NCBI RefSeq assembly: GCF_019042245.1 | Contig: NZ_JAHQCX010000014.1 | Location: 1 to 64,000 of the forward strand | Source of the DNA: Diplocloster modestus | GTDB lineage: Bacteria > Bacillota > Clostridia > Lachnospirales > Lachnospiraceae | Direction: 5' to 3' | DNA: 64,000 bases | Shown: positions 16,916-25,469 of the stretch, in pieces | Layout: each line of letters begins with the position of its first letter | Numbering within the stretch: the first letter of the stretch is position 1 | The notes under the pieces: model-generated | Seen by the model: the letters and a program-made list of their open reading frames with translations, nothing else | The model's database searches: none | Told to the model about the DNA's origin: nothing | Made by a program: the position numbers and the translations under genes

Positions 16916-17956
16916 TCAGTTGGTTACTCTGCAGATCTCATCCGCGAAGCCTTCAAAATCGATAAATGGGTTCGCTTTTTTAAGTGTCTCTGCATGATAA
17001 CTGTCGATCCCGCTGCCGCCGTTCAAAGCACCGGCCATGGCACCGGCCATAATCGCGGTCGTATCGGAGTCATTACCGGAATTAACCGCCATATAAATAG
17101 TACGCATAACATCCGTCCCCCCAGCTGCCAGATACCCGAATGCGCATGGAATCGATTCATTGGCGTTCAGGCCAGAGACAATCAGATCCGTCATCTCTAC
17201 AACACACTTTTCGAAATCGTTGGCGTATTTCAGTCCGATCTGTATTGCCAGATCCATTCGTTTCTCCACACTGGCTCCTGCCGAGGGCTGCGCAAACCGC
17301 TGTGCCCGCCGGTATCCCTCCCCTGCGCCGTACAGGCCCGCTTCCAATACTTCATCCAGACGCGCGCCTTTTACCATTGACTGCGATACTGCCGCCGCCA
17401 CTGCCGCCGCACCGGACAGCGCGATCGGATTATAATGGGTGATCTGGCACATCACCAGCGCATCATCGATGGCTTTATCCACATTACCCGGGTCAAACAG
17501 TCCTACGATCCATCCTTTCATGCCCCCGCCATTGGTGGCGGTTCGGTTATTGCATAACAGGTAATCCCTGGACGAATCCGTTAACTTTCCTTCCAACTGT
17601 TCCAGCCCCTGTCTGGTGGACGGACCACAATAGCGCTCATAAAAGATACGGGTATCCTCGGAATTCTTCCATTCCAGCAAAGCGTCCGCCGCTGCCTGCC
17701 TGGTTATCCTTCCGTTGTCGGCCGCAAAATACTTACCTGATAAATAGGCGCATGAAAAATCATCCGTCACATAAGCCCTGGGCATATCATAAGCAATCGA
17801 ATCAGGAAGCGGCGTCATATAATCATAGACGAAATCCCCGTTCCCGAAGTCCCTTTTGATCAGGGATACCGTACGAGTCTCCAGCGGACAGCCCATCGCG
17901 TCACCGATGGCTGCCGCCAGCAGACATCCGTATACTTTGTCATAATGGTTTGTCAT
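16916..17956 (-). CDS. ADP-ribosylglycohydrolase family protein (second of pair)
   Basis: A 346-residue ARH/DraG-family hydrolase. Metal-ligand motifs are GDAMGCPLETRT, VTDDFSCAY near residue 61 and the C-terminal VNSGNDSDTTAIMAGAMAGA. The family removes ADP-ribose or cleaves related N-glycosidic bonds using two metal ions. It starts four bases inside the preceding ARH gene and is clearly paralogous to it. Two non-identical copies suggest either a heteromeric enzyme or two substrates. Real substrates are unknown. Confidence 0.88.
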   Translation of the reverse strand: MTNHYDKVYGCLLAAAIGDAMGCPLETRTVSLIKRDFGNGDFVYDYMTPLPDSIAYDMPRAYVTDDFSCAYLSGKYFAADNGRITRQAAADALLEWKNSEDTRIFYERYCGPSTRQGLEQLEGKLTDSSRDYLLCNNRTATNGGGMKGWIVGLFDPGNVDKAIDDALVMCQITHYNPIALSGAAAVAAAVSQSMVKGARLDEVLEAGLYGAGEGYRRAQRFAQPSAGASVEKRMDLAIQIGLKYANDFEKCVVEMTDLIVSGLNANESIPCAFGYLAAGGTDVMRTIYMAVNSGNDSDTTAIMAGAMAGALNGGSGIDSYHAETLKKANPFIDFEGFADEICRVTN

Positions 17957-19014
17957 GCTGCTCCCTCCTTATCTGAATCCAAAAAAGTGCCGATATCGGC
18001 CGCCATTTGCCGAAGATCAAAATGATTCACCCTGTCGATCAGTTCCAGATGTTTGACCGGAAAAACATCCGCCCCGTGCATCACACCAGTGATATATCCG
18101 GTCATACAGGCCACGGTATCCGTATCATCTCCGGCGTTAACGCCCATAATGACAGAATCCATAGCGCGGCCTTTGCAGGCCGCTATATGTCCGAAAACAG
18201 CCGGAATCGCTTCGTAGGCATAAATGCCGCCGCCGATGATGTCCGTGATTTCCCCCATAGCCCTCTCAAAATCTCCCTGATGCCTCATTCCAATCTGCAC
18301 GGCCAACCGGATTTTTTTCACGATATTGCCGCCGGCTGCGGGCTGCGCGGTCTTCTCCGCTCTCCGGTATCCTTCTTGTGCGCCATAGATTCCCGCCTCT
18401 AATATTTCCAGATAAGAAATGTTATCCTGAAAAGCGGCTGCGGTGGCCGCTGCGACCGCGCAGGCTGCCGACAGGGATATTACATTATTATGGGTCCCGC
18501 TGCACTGGACGATCGTCTCTTCGATCGCGCCGTCCATGTCGCCGGGATTAAACAGACCCATCAGACCGGATTTCATCCCGGCTCCGTTGGTCGCGCGGGT
18601 ATTGTTGCAGAGTAACCGATCTACCTGCACTGGCATCTTAAGAAGAGGGGCCGGCTTCTCCTCCCCCTTCAGCACAGCCAGATATTCATTCGTAGTAGGC
18701 CCCACAAATCTGCGGTATACCTCATGTGTGGACCAGCGCAGCATAGCGGCTTCCGCGATTTCAGGTGTTATCCTGCTTTTTCGCTCCAGCATTTCCTGCG
18801 CGGTAAAGTAAGCGATGGAAAAATCATCCGTTACTAAGCCTGAAGGCGTCCCTCTGGACAGATTGTCATCCGGATGCTCTACAAAGTCCGTCACCAGGCC
18901 TCCAAACCGCTGTCTGATCAGGGCTGTCGTGCGCATCTCCGTAGCAGCTCCCATGGCATCCCCGATCGCAGCTCCTAAAAGCCCCCCTAAAATCTTGTTT
19001 TTTCTGCTCTCCAT
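17953..19014 (-). CDS. ADP-ribosylglycohydrolase family protein (first of pair)
   Basis: A 353-residue ARH-family protein with GDAMGAATEMRT, VTDDFSIAYFTAQEM and the C-terminal ligand cluster VNAGDDTDTVACMTGYITG, the more canonical of the two paralogues. It is the first gene of the operon ARH-ARH-PfkB, with AAGGAG eight bases before ATG. The upstream promoter carries the same motif as bmpA. Hydrolysis of an ADP-ribosyl or ribosyl conjugate in the cytoplasm is inferred from family. Confidence 0.9.
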   Translation of the reverse strand: MESRKNKILGGLLGAAIGDAMGAATEMRTTALIRQRFGGLVTDFVEHPDDNLSRGTPSGLVTDDFSIAYFTAQEMLERKSRITPEIAEAAMLRWSTHEVYRRFVGPTTNEYLAVLKGEEKPAPLLKMPVQVDRLLCNNTRATNGAGMKSGLMGLFNPGDMDGAIEETIVQCSGTHNNVISLSAACAVAAATAAAFQDNISYLEILEAGIYGAQEGYRRAEKTAQPAAGGNIVKKIRLAVQIGMRHQGDFERAMGEITDIIGGGIYAYEAIPAVFGHIAACKGRAMDSVIMGVNAGDDTDTVACMTGYITGVMHGADVFPVKHLELIDRVNHFDLRQMAADIGTFLDSDKEGAA

Positions 19015-19056
19015 ATGGTATCTCCTTTGAATTTTGGTGTATTCCTTCTAATTCGA

Positions 19057-19126
19057 ATTGTAAACGGAATAGATGCGTTGGTAAAGTAAGCACTTTGAAA
19101 CTATTAGTTACAAAGAGGTAACTAAT
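19057..19126 (-). promoter_or_regulatory. ARH operon promoter with conserved motif and HxlR-like dyad
   Basis: Minus-strand TTTACC (19085-19080), 17-base spacer, TACAAT (19062-19057). Upstream, read on the plus strand, TAAGCACTTTGA (19087-19098), six bases, TAGTTAC (19105-19111), as at bmpA. A perfect 9-bp dyad, ATTAGTTAC (19103-19111) and GTAACTAAT (19118-19126), resembles the GTAAC-type palindromes bound by HxlR-family proteins. Binding is inferred. Confidence 0.65.
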
Positions 19127-19484
19127 TGGCCCGGACAGACTTCTTTTTTAAATCATTTCTAGAATCTGCCCGCAAATTTTACCTGATGTGTCAAAATAAA
19201 GATAAGAGGAAGGTCCTTCCCCTGATTATTGATCTTTTTCCAATCAATGACCAGGGCCGGCACATCCCTCTTTTTCTTCCTTATTCCAAGATTATGAAAA
19301 AGCCGCCTACCTATCGGCAACAGGCGACATTACCTATCGGCTAAATCTGGCGATTATCCTTGTCTAATAACGGTATTTATGTTATATTGAATTATATCTT
19401 TTCGTTCTATAATTTTTTGAAGCTATCGCTTCCTTTTTTCCCTATTGTATGAATAGAATTTCGGCAGACAACTGACATTTTTGA
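19127..19484. other. Intergenic stretch without a convincing gene
   Basis: About 350 bases between the ARH promoter and the toxin module. A 72-codon plus-strand frame (19126-19344) has no ribosome site or recognisable content. ACCTATCGGC is repeated at about 19308 and 19331 around a small GCCTAC/GGCGAC region. I see no clear RNA gene or terminator here. Confidence 0.5.
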
Positions 19485-19554
19485 ATAATATATTCAACCA
19501 GGCAGCCGGGGGACGTATTTCCCACCCGCTTCGAGACAGAAGGGGGTGGCGCTT

Positions 19555-19638
19555 ATGAGTACATATGAAGAGTTTATGATCATTTTAGCATTTGCTTCTT
19601 TGATTGTAGCAATTCTGAATTTTACCCATAAAAAATAG
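19555..19638 (+). CDS. Holin-like type I toxin peptide (copy 2)
   Basis: A 27-codon gene beginning MSTYEEF and ending NFTHKK, with one central hydrophobic helix of about 17 residues. This fits the putative holin-like toxin (Hol-Tox/TxpA-BsrH) families. The ribosome site AAGGGGGTGG lies in a stem with the upstream CCACCC (19522-19527), so translation is probably repressed in the full-length mRNA. A conserved TATATTCAACCAGGCAGCC just upstream may mark the toxin promoter. An antisense RNA converges on its 3' end. An almost identical copy lies 350 bases downstream. Confidence 0.8.
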   Translation: MSTYEEFMIILAFASLIVAILNFTHKK

Positions 19639-19726
19639 TCGTCCCGGCTCCGCAAAAGTTGAGGACGACTATTCCTTAAAATAACTCGGAGCGGGTGAGA
19701 TATGCTCACCTTCCGGCTGTCTTGTT
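19628..19726 (-). ncRNA. Antisense RNA antitoxin, copy 2
   Basis: The promoter is exact consensus on the minus strand: TTGACA (19761-19756), 17 bases, TATAAT (19738-19733). Termination is predicted at an 11-bp stem (19663-19673 with 19634-19644) followed by TTTTTT at 19635-19630. It overlaps the toxin stop codon and 3' UTR. Length of about 99 nt is inferred. Confidence 0.78.
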
Positions 19727-19904
19727 GAGTATATTATAATCCCTAAATAAGATCATGTCAATTAATCTGTCAGGAATCATCAGGAATATCAGCCGGTAGG
19801 ATTGGTTTCTCCTATTTAAACACAATGAAATAACTGAATATATTCAACCAGGCAGCCGGGGGACGTATTTCCCACCCGCTTCAAGACAAAAGGGGGTGGC
19901 GCTT

Positions 19905-19988
19905 ATGAGTACATATGAAGAGTTTATGATCATTTTAGCATTTGCTTCTCTGATTGTAGCAATTCTGAATTTTACCCATAAAAAATAG
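19905..19988 (+). CDS. Holin-like type I toxin peptide (copy 3)
   Basis: Identical in predicted protein to copy 2 (27 residues, MSTYEEF...NFTHKK). The duplicated block runs from about 19835 to 20088 with only a few base differences, including one extra base in the terminator loop. The leader stem hiding the ribosome site and the antisense unit are both kept. It sits immediately downstream of the asr operon, whose last stop codon is at 20133. Confidence 0.8.
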   Translation: MSTYEEFMIILAFASLIVAILNFTHKK

Positions 19989-20077
19989 TCGTCCCGGCTC
20001 CAGCAAAAGTTGAGGACGACTATTCCTTAAAATAACTCGGAGCGGGTGAGATCTGCTCACCATCCGGCTGTCTTGTT
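19978..20077 (-). ncRNA. Antisense RNA antitoxin, copy 3
   Basis: Minus-strand TTGACA (20112-20107), 17 bases, TATAAT (20089-20084); stem 20014-20024 with 19984-19994, then TTTTTT. The promoter lies only 21 bases beyond the asrC stop and points the same way as the asr operon, so operon read-through could add to antitoxin RNA. Confidence 0.78.
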
Positions 20078-20132
20078 GAGTATATTATAGTCTACGTAAA
20101 CGGATATGTCAATTGTTGCGAAGCCACCCGGC

Positions 20133-21170
20133 TTACTCCTGAGGTCCGGCTGTCTTGTGCTTGGAGAGCGGCATTACGTGAATATTGGCGCGCTGCTCAT
20201 TCTCTGCCCAGTAGATATCATCCGCCATCTTGGCTTCCGGATTGAACTCCACACCTTCGAAGATATGCTTCACAAAGGTTTTATATCCGGCGCGGTCGAT
20301 CAGATGGCCGCCATGAAGATATTCCGGTTTGTAATCCAGGGCCCAGGCGGAGAATTTCTGCCAGTTGGCGAACATACCCAGCAGCACATCTTCCGTCACC
20401 CAGTTCAGGAACAGCTTCCCTGCACGGGGATTCTGTTTGCCGGTACGGCCGCCCAGGGTTACCCGGTAGAGCTTCTTGGGGTTTCTGGTCCAGGCACTGG
20501 TCGGACATGCCAGAACACATTCCGCACAGCCCACGCAGCAGCAGGTATCCTTATCCACTTTGTTGTCTTTGTTCAGGCTTAGAACGCCGGTGGCGTGATG
20601 CTCACAGGCATCCACACAGGCGCCGCAGCCGATACATCTGTCATAATTGTAATCCATCTTATAGATTCCCATGATGCCGAAATCATTGAAGTTGGCTTTT
20701 ACACAATCATTGGGGCAGCCGGCCACAGCCACTTTGATGTGGTAATGGGACGGAAATACCAATTTCTCGATCTTGCGGGCCAGCTCGGTACTGTTGCAGT
20801 TTCCCTTGATACAGTGGGAATTACCGATACAGGCCATGACATTACGGGCGCCGATGGTGGGATAACCGGTCTCATCCGCCTCCATCTCGCAGCCGCACAG
20901 CTCCTGGTCAACGTCATGGATATAATCTTTAATATAAGCGTTTACCGCCGGAATGTTCTCATATTTGATGCCGGGGGCGTTGAGGGTCTGGCGGGTTCCC
21001 AGATGGAAGGTGCCATTTCCCCATTTTTCCGCGATCTCCATAACAACTTTCAGATACTTGGCATCGATGACTGCGCCGGGTACACGCATCTGCAGCATGA
21101 ACTCCCCGGGTACCTTGGATTGGCGGAAACAGTTGATCCGTGTCTTCTTAATATCTATATCATGATTCAT
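20133..21170 (-). CDS. asrC: Anaerobic sulfite reductase subunit C (siroheme)
   Basis: A 345-residue catalytic subunit reducing sulfite to sulfide. The siroheme/4Fe-4S site appears as CIGNSHCIKGNC followed by AVAGCPNDC. A ferredoxin domain inserts CIGCGACVDACEHH and CVGCAECVLACP, the AsrC signature. Length is normal. It is last in the asrABC series, 18 bases after asrB. Siroheme for it can be made by the hem/cob genes at 1.6-9.1 kb. Confidence 0.95.
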   Translation of the reverse strand: MNHDIDIKKTRINCFRQSKVPGEFMLQMRVPGAVIDAKYLKVVMEIAEKWGNGTFHLGTRQTLNAPGIKYENIPAVNAYIKDYIHDVDQELCGCEMEADETGYPTIGARNVMACIGNSHCIKGNCNSTELARKIEKLVFPSHYHIKVAVAGCPNDCVKANFNDFGIMGIYKMDYNYDRCIGCGACVDACEHHATGVLSLNKDNKVDKDTCCCVGCAECVLACPTSAWTRNPKKLYRVTLGGRTGKQNPRAGKLFLNWVTEDVLLGMFANWQKFSAWALDYKPEYLHGGHLIDRAGYKTFVKHIFEGVEFNPEAKMADDIYWAENEQRANIHVMPLSKHKTAGPQE

Positions 21171-21188
21171 TCTCTTAACACTCCTTCC

Positions 21189-21980
21189 CTAGTCCACTAA
21201 GTATTTCGCCTGTGTGTAGTTGAAAACGGGGCCGTCCAGACAGACATAGACCTCATCGATCCGGCAATGTCCGCATTTTCCGATGGCGCAGGACATCTTT
21301 CTCTCGAAGGACACCCAGATTTTCTCATCCGGCACACCGCATTTGGCAGCTTCCATGCCGGTGAATTTCATCATTGGCGGCGGTCCAACGATTACCACTT
21401 CGTAATTATCTCCAAAATCTCCAAAGGGAACCTTGGATACATATTCGGTGACAAATCCTACGTTCCAATCGTCGATCTTGTCACGGTCCAGGGTATAGAA
21501 GGTGTTAAATTTATCTCTCCAGGATTCCAGTTCGCCACGGAACACAATTCCCTCTTCATTCTTGAAGCCAGCGATCAGCGTTACGCTCTCCACATAGCCG
21601 GGATTTTCCGCAAATACACGGAGCATACTTCTGACCGGAGCCAGTCCGGTCCCGCCTACGATCACGATCACGTTCTTGCCTTTGAACTGTTCCATCGGCC
21701 AGCCGTTTCCGTAAGGCCCGCGCAGGAACAGCACATCACCTGGTCTCTTGGCGAAGATCTCTTCGGTTACTTTTCCTACGGCGCGGATCGTAAAGTCCAG
21801 CCATCCATCTCCGAAAGCAGATACGGAAATGGGTGCTTCCCCGATCTTCGGAATGGATAACTGCAGGAACTGTCCATGATCCGGTTTGATATCGGTTTCT
21901 ACTTTGAATGTATATTCTAATGCGGTTTCTTTTTTGATTTCCAGTATTTTACACGGGATTGGTTTAATCGGATTATTCAT
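21189..21980 (-). CDS. asrB: Anaerobic sulfite reductase subunit B (flavin/NAD-binding)
   Basis: A 263-residue ferredoxin-NADP reductase-like subunit that takes electrons from NADH. The FAD domain is followed by the nucleotide site VIVGGTGLAPVRSMLRVF, and the C-terminal 2Fe-2S-type cysteines are MSCAIGKCGHCRIDEVYVCLDGPVF. It is related to dihydroorotate dehydrogenase electron-transfer subunits. It lies between asrA and asrC with gaps of 19 and 18 bases. Confidence 0.95.
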   Translation of the reverse strand: MNNPIKPIPCKILEIKKETALEYTFKVETDIKPDHGQFLQLSIPKIGEAPISVSAFGDGWLDFTIRAVGKVTEEIFAKRPGDVLFLRGPYGNGWPMEQFKGKNVIVIVGGTGLAPVRSMLRVFAENPGYVESVTLIAGFKNEEGIVFRGELESWRDKFNTFYTLDRDKIDDWNVGFVTEYVSKVPFGDFGDNYEVVIVGPPPMMKFTGMEAAKCGVPDEKIWVSFERKMSCAIGKCGHCRIDEVYVCLDGPVFNYTQAKYLVD

Positions 21981-21999
21981 CTTTTCTTCACTCCTTTAC

Positions 22000-23034
22000 T
22001 CAGTTGTTTTCCGCGGCAATGATCTCGTCGATCGCCTTGGACATCTTATTAACGGTAGCAGTGATAGAAATGAATTCCGGACATCTGGTGGTACAGCGCC
22101 CGCAGCCCACGCACATGTGATAATCTTTGAAACGCGCCTTATAATCATGGAATTTATGTAGAACTTTGTATCTCATTCTCTCAGCTGCAGTGGTTCGGAA
22201 GGTATGGCCTCCGGCCATGTCCGCAAAGCCCTTGATCTGACAGGATGCGGTCGTCCTCTTACGCTCTCCGGCCTCTCCGTTCTCATGATATATGATATCC
22301 ATAGTGGTAAAGCAGGTACAGGTGCTGCAGGCCACGGTACAGGAACCGCAGGAAATACAGCGCTTGTTGTACTCTTCCCACATAGGATGAGCTTTTAATT
22401 TTGCAAGAACTTCCCTGTTCGGAATCTCAGGAATCTGAAGTTCGATTTCATTCTTCTCAATATAATCCGGCTTAAAGTCGGCAGCCGGCGCTTCCGCAAA
22501 GTAAGCATCCAGATCTGAATCCTTGATGTCTGCCAGAAGGCTCCCATTTTCACAGCGGACGGCCACGGCGTAATCTTCCGCTTTGTTCGCTCCCATGCTG
22601 ACACAGAAACAAGTGTCCCAGCCCTCGGTACACTCCATCATGACGATCTTCACTCTCTCGTTCATTCTCTCGTAGTACAGATCGGTATATCCGCCGTTGC
22701 CCAGGTAGATCTTCTCCTGATGATGCATGGCGTTGATGTCACAGGGACGCATAAAAATCAGGATCGGCCGGGTACTGCATTTGCTCTCCCGGTATTCGTC
22801 CTCGGTAAAATAAAACAGTGTCTGGCTGATCGGCGCCAAGATTTCCTTGGCCGGGAAATCGGATTTCTCATCAAATACGATCTCCTCCACCGTGTTGACT
22901 TTGTCGTAGCGGACGATGTCCGTGTCGGAATAACGTCCTCTGCCTTCGAATCTCTTTGGCGCATAGATATCATACTTATCCCAGAGTTTGTCGAAGATCT
23001 TGTTTGCCTGTTCAAAGCTTACTTTGTAGCCCAT
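22000..23034 (-). CDS. asrA: Anaerobic sulfite reductase subunit A (4Fe-4S)
   Basis: A 344-residue electron-transfer subunit. Two clusters are seen near the C-terminus: CISCGSCTVACSTCTC and CVGCGRCTTRCPEF. Family features include PILIFMRPCDINAMHHQEKIYLGNGGYTDLYYERMNE. It passes electrons between AsrB and AsrC. It starts 62 bases after the arylsulfate sulfotransferase gene, inside the same apparent operon. Confidence 0.95.
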   Translation of the reverse strand: MGYKVSFEQANKIFDKLWDKYDIYAPKRFEGRGRYSDTDIVRYDKVNTVEEIVFDEKSDFPAKEILAPISQTLFYFTEDEYRESKCSTRPILIFMRPCDINAMHHQEKIYLGNGGYTDLYYERMNERVKIVMMECTEGWDTCFCVSMGANKAEDYAVAVRCENGSLLADIKDSDLDAYFAEAPAADFKPDYIEKNEIELQIPEIPNREVLAKLKAHPMWEEYNKRCISCGSCTVACSTCTCFTTMDIIYHENGEAGERKRTTASCQIKGFADMAGGHTFRTTAAERMRYKVLHKFHDYKARFKDYHMCVGCGRCTTRCPEFISITATVNKMSKAIDEIIAAENN

Positions 23035-23096
23035 TCTTACATCCTCCTAATTTCTTCGGTTTCGCAATCATACGATGACTGCCGGGTACCGGATCA

Positions 23097-24962
23097 CTAG
23101 ACAGTGATCCGAATACCGGTTTCGTATTTCTTATCGTCGATGATGACTCTCACATCGTAGGTCCCGGACAAGCCGGCCTTGTTTACCATAGTTCTGGTAT
23201 TTCTCTCATCGGAGTCCAGAAAGGTTCCGCAGCACATGGCCAGATGGGGAACTGCTGTGGTAGAGATGAAGTATCTTCTGGTCTCATTCTCTGCTTCCAG
23301 CAGAAGCATGACTAACTGGCCTTTTTCAAAACGGGATTTGAAGGTAAAGCGGTCAAATTCCTCGTTCATGCTGGCATTGCAGGATACGGGCAGCAGCTGG
23401 CCGGTTACTTCCGCAGGCACTTCAGTATCAAACGTAGGGGTAACGCCCATTTCACCCAGGATCTGACCCTTGCCCAGCTCCAGATTAATGCCCTCCGAAT
23501 ACAGCTTTAACTTTTCCGCCCGATAATAGTTGCCGGGTACCTGTAATTCCAGTTCCTTCTTCCCATTGCACATTTCTACGGTAATGGTCCGAAGATCTCC
23601 GCCCTGCTGTTTTGCGAATGCGCCCAGCAATTCGGAGGGCTCCCCGTTCATGTACGCGATACCACCGGAATGAATCATATAGTGGCCTTCGTTGTAGTAT
23701 TCTACGTTGCAGATATAAGGGGAGAAGAATTCCGCACCTCTTTCCTTCCCATATTGCCATACCTGCTCGATCGTTCTTTCTTTTACGTTTATCTTATATC
23801 TGACACCTCTGGAATAACTGTCCCCGGCGGCCAGATATTCATCCCGGTTCTTGGATCCGTAGTGATGGTTGTCAAAGCACATCACATCGCCGTCCGGAGT
23901 GATCACACAGGCATGCTGCTCATACTGCCATTCAAAGTTATCGCCAACCGGCTTGAAGAAATATTTGTCCACCCATTCCTTGGGCCAGCCGGTGGGATCA
24001 CTGATGATCCAGTTTAACTCCCCGCTGTCGTAATCGATGTTCACCATAGCATCCATGTGTCTTCCGGAGAAGGTCAGGGAGTTGGTGTTCTTGTCATACC
24101 ATACAGCATTGTTGTGAAACCAGTCCTCATCGGACCAGCTCCCGGATTTTCCAAGTCCCGGCTGTAAAAATTTCTTATAATCCCAGGTCTTCAGGATATC
24201 GCCGGTATTACGGTCAATCAGCACGCACATGTCTTCCACGGTGTCTCTCTGGAAGTCATCGGTCAGCACCAGAAGGTTGCCGTCTTCCATCTCGAATTCA
24301 TCGTGGTGATAGCCGCCCGGCAGACGGAATTCTTTGTAAATTTTACCACAGGGGCTGATTTCATAAAGTCCGGACATGTAGTACGGCATTTTGATCAAAC
24401 GATGGGAACCCATGATCAGGTTACCGTTCTTCAATCTCTTAACGTCGAATACGCAGGCGATGTTCATATGCCAGCGGGCATCGCCGGCATAGTCAAAACC
24501 GGATGCCAGATCTTCACCGGCGGGAGACACCAGAATTATATTGTCCTGCAGATACTCAGGTGTGGTCTCCATGGAAAAAACCGGCTTAACTCCATTATAT
24601 ACGTCGGGCGTTTGTATTTCAACCACTGTAGATCCGCCCTGGTATGCGCTGATTTCCACTTTATTCGTGTAATCCGAGTACAGACCTACGATTGGCAGCA
24701 CATGGGTCTTGGCCCTGGGGAAGGTATGGTAAATATTGGCCTGCGGTGTTTTTCCCAGAACTGTGACTTTGATCGCTGTTTCTTCGTCGGTTTTGAACAG
24801 AACAACAGCGGAAAGCGGGTTCACAAGGTATGCATTATACTTGACCAGCGGATTGTCCAAGGTATAATGTCCCGCTTCCAGCTCAGCCAGCATCGCCTGC
24901 TCAGCTGCATATTGCTGTTCAATAAGGTGTTCTGTAAACTTATAGGTAATCTGTTCAGACAT
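23097..24962 (-). CDS. Arylsulfate sulfotransferase (ASST family)
   Basis: A 621-residue PAPS-independent aryl sulfotransferase, normally moving a sulfuryl group from a phenyl sulfate to another acceptor through a sulfo-histidine. Active-site-like histidines appear in order: GYHHDEFEMEDGN, DWFHNNAVWYD, SGRHMDAMVNIDYDSGELNWI and EQHACVITPDGD/DNHHYG. No signal peptide is present, unlike E. coli-type periplasmic ASST, so a cytoplasmic location is likely. It sits between trxA and asrA, a context that suggests the sulfo group ends up as sulfite (inference). Confidence 0.9.
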   Translation of the reverse strand: MSEQITYKFTEHLIEQQYAAEQAMLAELEAGHYTLDNPLVKYNAYLVNPLSAVVLFKTDEETAIKVTVLGKTPQANIYHTFPRAKTHVLPIVGLYSDYTNKVEISAYQGGSTVVEIQTPDVYNGVKPVFSMETTPEYLQDNIILVSPAGEDLASGFDYAGDARWHMNIACVFDVKRLKNGNLIMGSHRLIKMPYYMSGLYEISPCGKIYKEFRLPGGYHHDEFEMEDGNLLVLTDDFQRDTVEDMCVLIDRNTGDILKTWDYKKFLQPGLGKSGSWSDEDWFHNNAVWYDKNTNSLTFSGRHMDAMVNIDYDSGELNWIISDPTGWPKEWVDKYFFKPVGDNFEWQYEQHACVITPDGDVMCFDNHHYGSKNRDEYLAAGDSYSRGVRYKINVKERTIEQVWQYGKERGAEFFSPYICNVEYYNEGHYMIHSGGIAYMNGEPSELLGAFAKQQGGDLRTITVEMCNGKKELELQVPGNYYRAEKLKLYSEGINLELGKGQILGEMGVTPTFDTEVPAEVTGQLLPVSCNASMNEEFDRFTFKSRFEKGQLVMLLLEAENETRRYFISTTAVPHLAMCCGTFLDSDERNTRTMVNKAGLSGTYDVRVIIDDKKYETGIRITV

Positions 24963-25013
24963 AGGTAATATCCTCCTCTTAATTGTTGCACCCGGCTGTA
25001 CGCCGCATTTGTT

Positions 25014-25325
25014 TTATTTCTGTTCCTGAATCATCTTGATAATAGCGGGTTTTTGCTGAAGTCCCTGCATTCTGGCAACTTCTAAGCCTTCCTTTAACAG
25101 AATCAGGGTCGGGTACCCGGTCACTTCATATTCCGCGGTCAGATCCTTGTTCTGGTCAAAATCCACCTTCAATATTTTCAGATCTTCCCCAAATTCCTTT
25201 TCCACATCGTTTAATACAAAGGATAACATTTTACAGGGACCGCAGGTGGTGGAGAAGAAATCCGCCAATACAAGTCCATCGTTTACGGTTTCTTTGAATT
25301 CTGCACTGCTTACTTCTTTTAACAT
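25014..25325 (-). CDS. trxA: Thioredoxin
   Basis: A 103-residue thioredoxin with the redox motif FSTTCGPCKML (Cys28, Cys31) and the cis-proline segment GYPTLILLK. I place the start at ATG 25325 because AAAGGA lies eight bases upstream; ATG 25334 (three codons earlier) is only a few bases from the site. It lies between trxB and the ASST gene and probably supplies thiol chemistry for the pathway. A two-hairpin leader precedes it. Confidence 0.93.
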   Translation of the reverse strand: MLKEVSSAEFKETVNDGLVLADFFSTTCGPCKMLSFVLNDVEKEFGEDLKILKVDFDQNKDLTAEYEVTGYPTLILLKEGLEVARMQGLQQKPAIIKMIQEQK

Positions 25326-25348
25326 AATTTTCATCCTTTCCTTGTTAT

Positions 25349-25394
25349 TGTCTTGTTTTTTAAGACATACAGGTATACCCGTAGGGTGTTTCCT
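25349..25394 (-). repeat. Two-hairpin leader element, copy upstream of trxA
   Basis: On the minus strand: GGAAACACCC TAC GGGT hairpin (25387-25377), core TATACCTGTATG, then hairpin TGTCTT/AAGACA (25367-25349) and AATAACAAGGAAAGG leading into trxA. The first part is nearly identical to the metK leader at 35473-35515. Confidence 0.6.
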
Positions 25395-25469
25395 TAATTG
25401 TTGCCTGTTCCGTGTTTTCTTGCAGAAGGCAGTACATACCGTCTCCGGCAGTGCTGCCTAATGAAAATC

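Noticed and set aside
19494..19709. A 71-codon minus-strand frame over toxin copy 2
   Set aside because: It overlaps the antisense RNA and toxin; no ribosome site, and the promoter/terminator layout fits a short untranslated RNA.
24963..25013. Operon break between trxA and the ASST gene
   Set aside because: The 51-base gap has a ribosome site (GAGGAGG) but no terminator or promoter that I can see.
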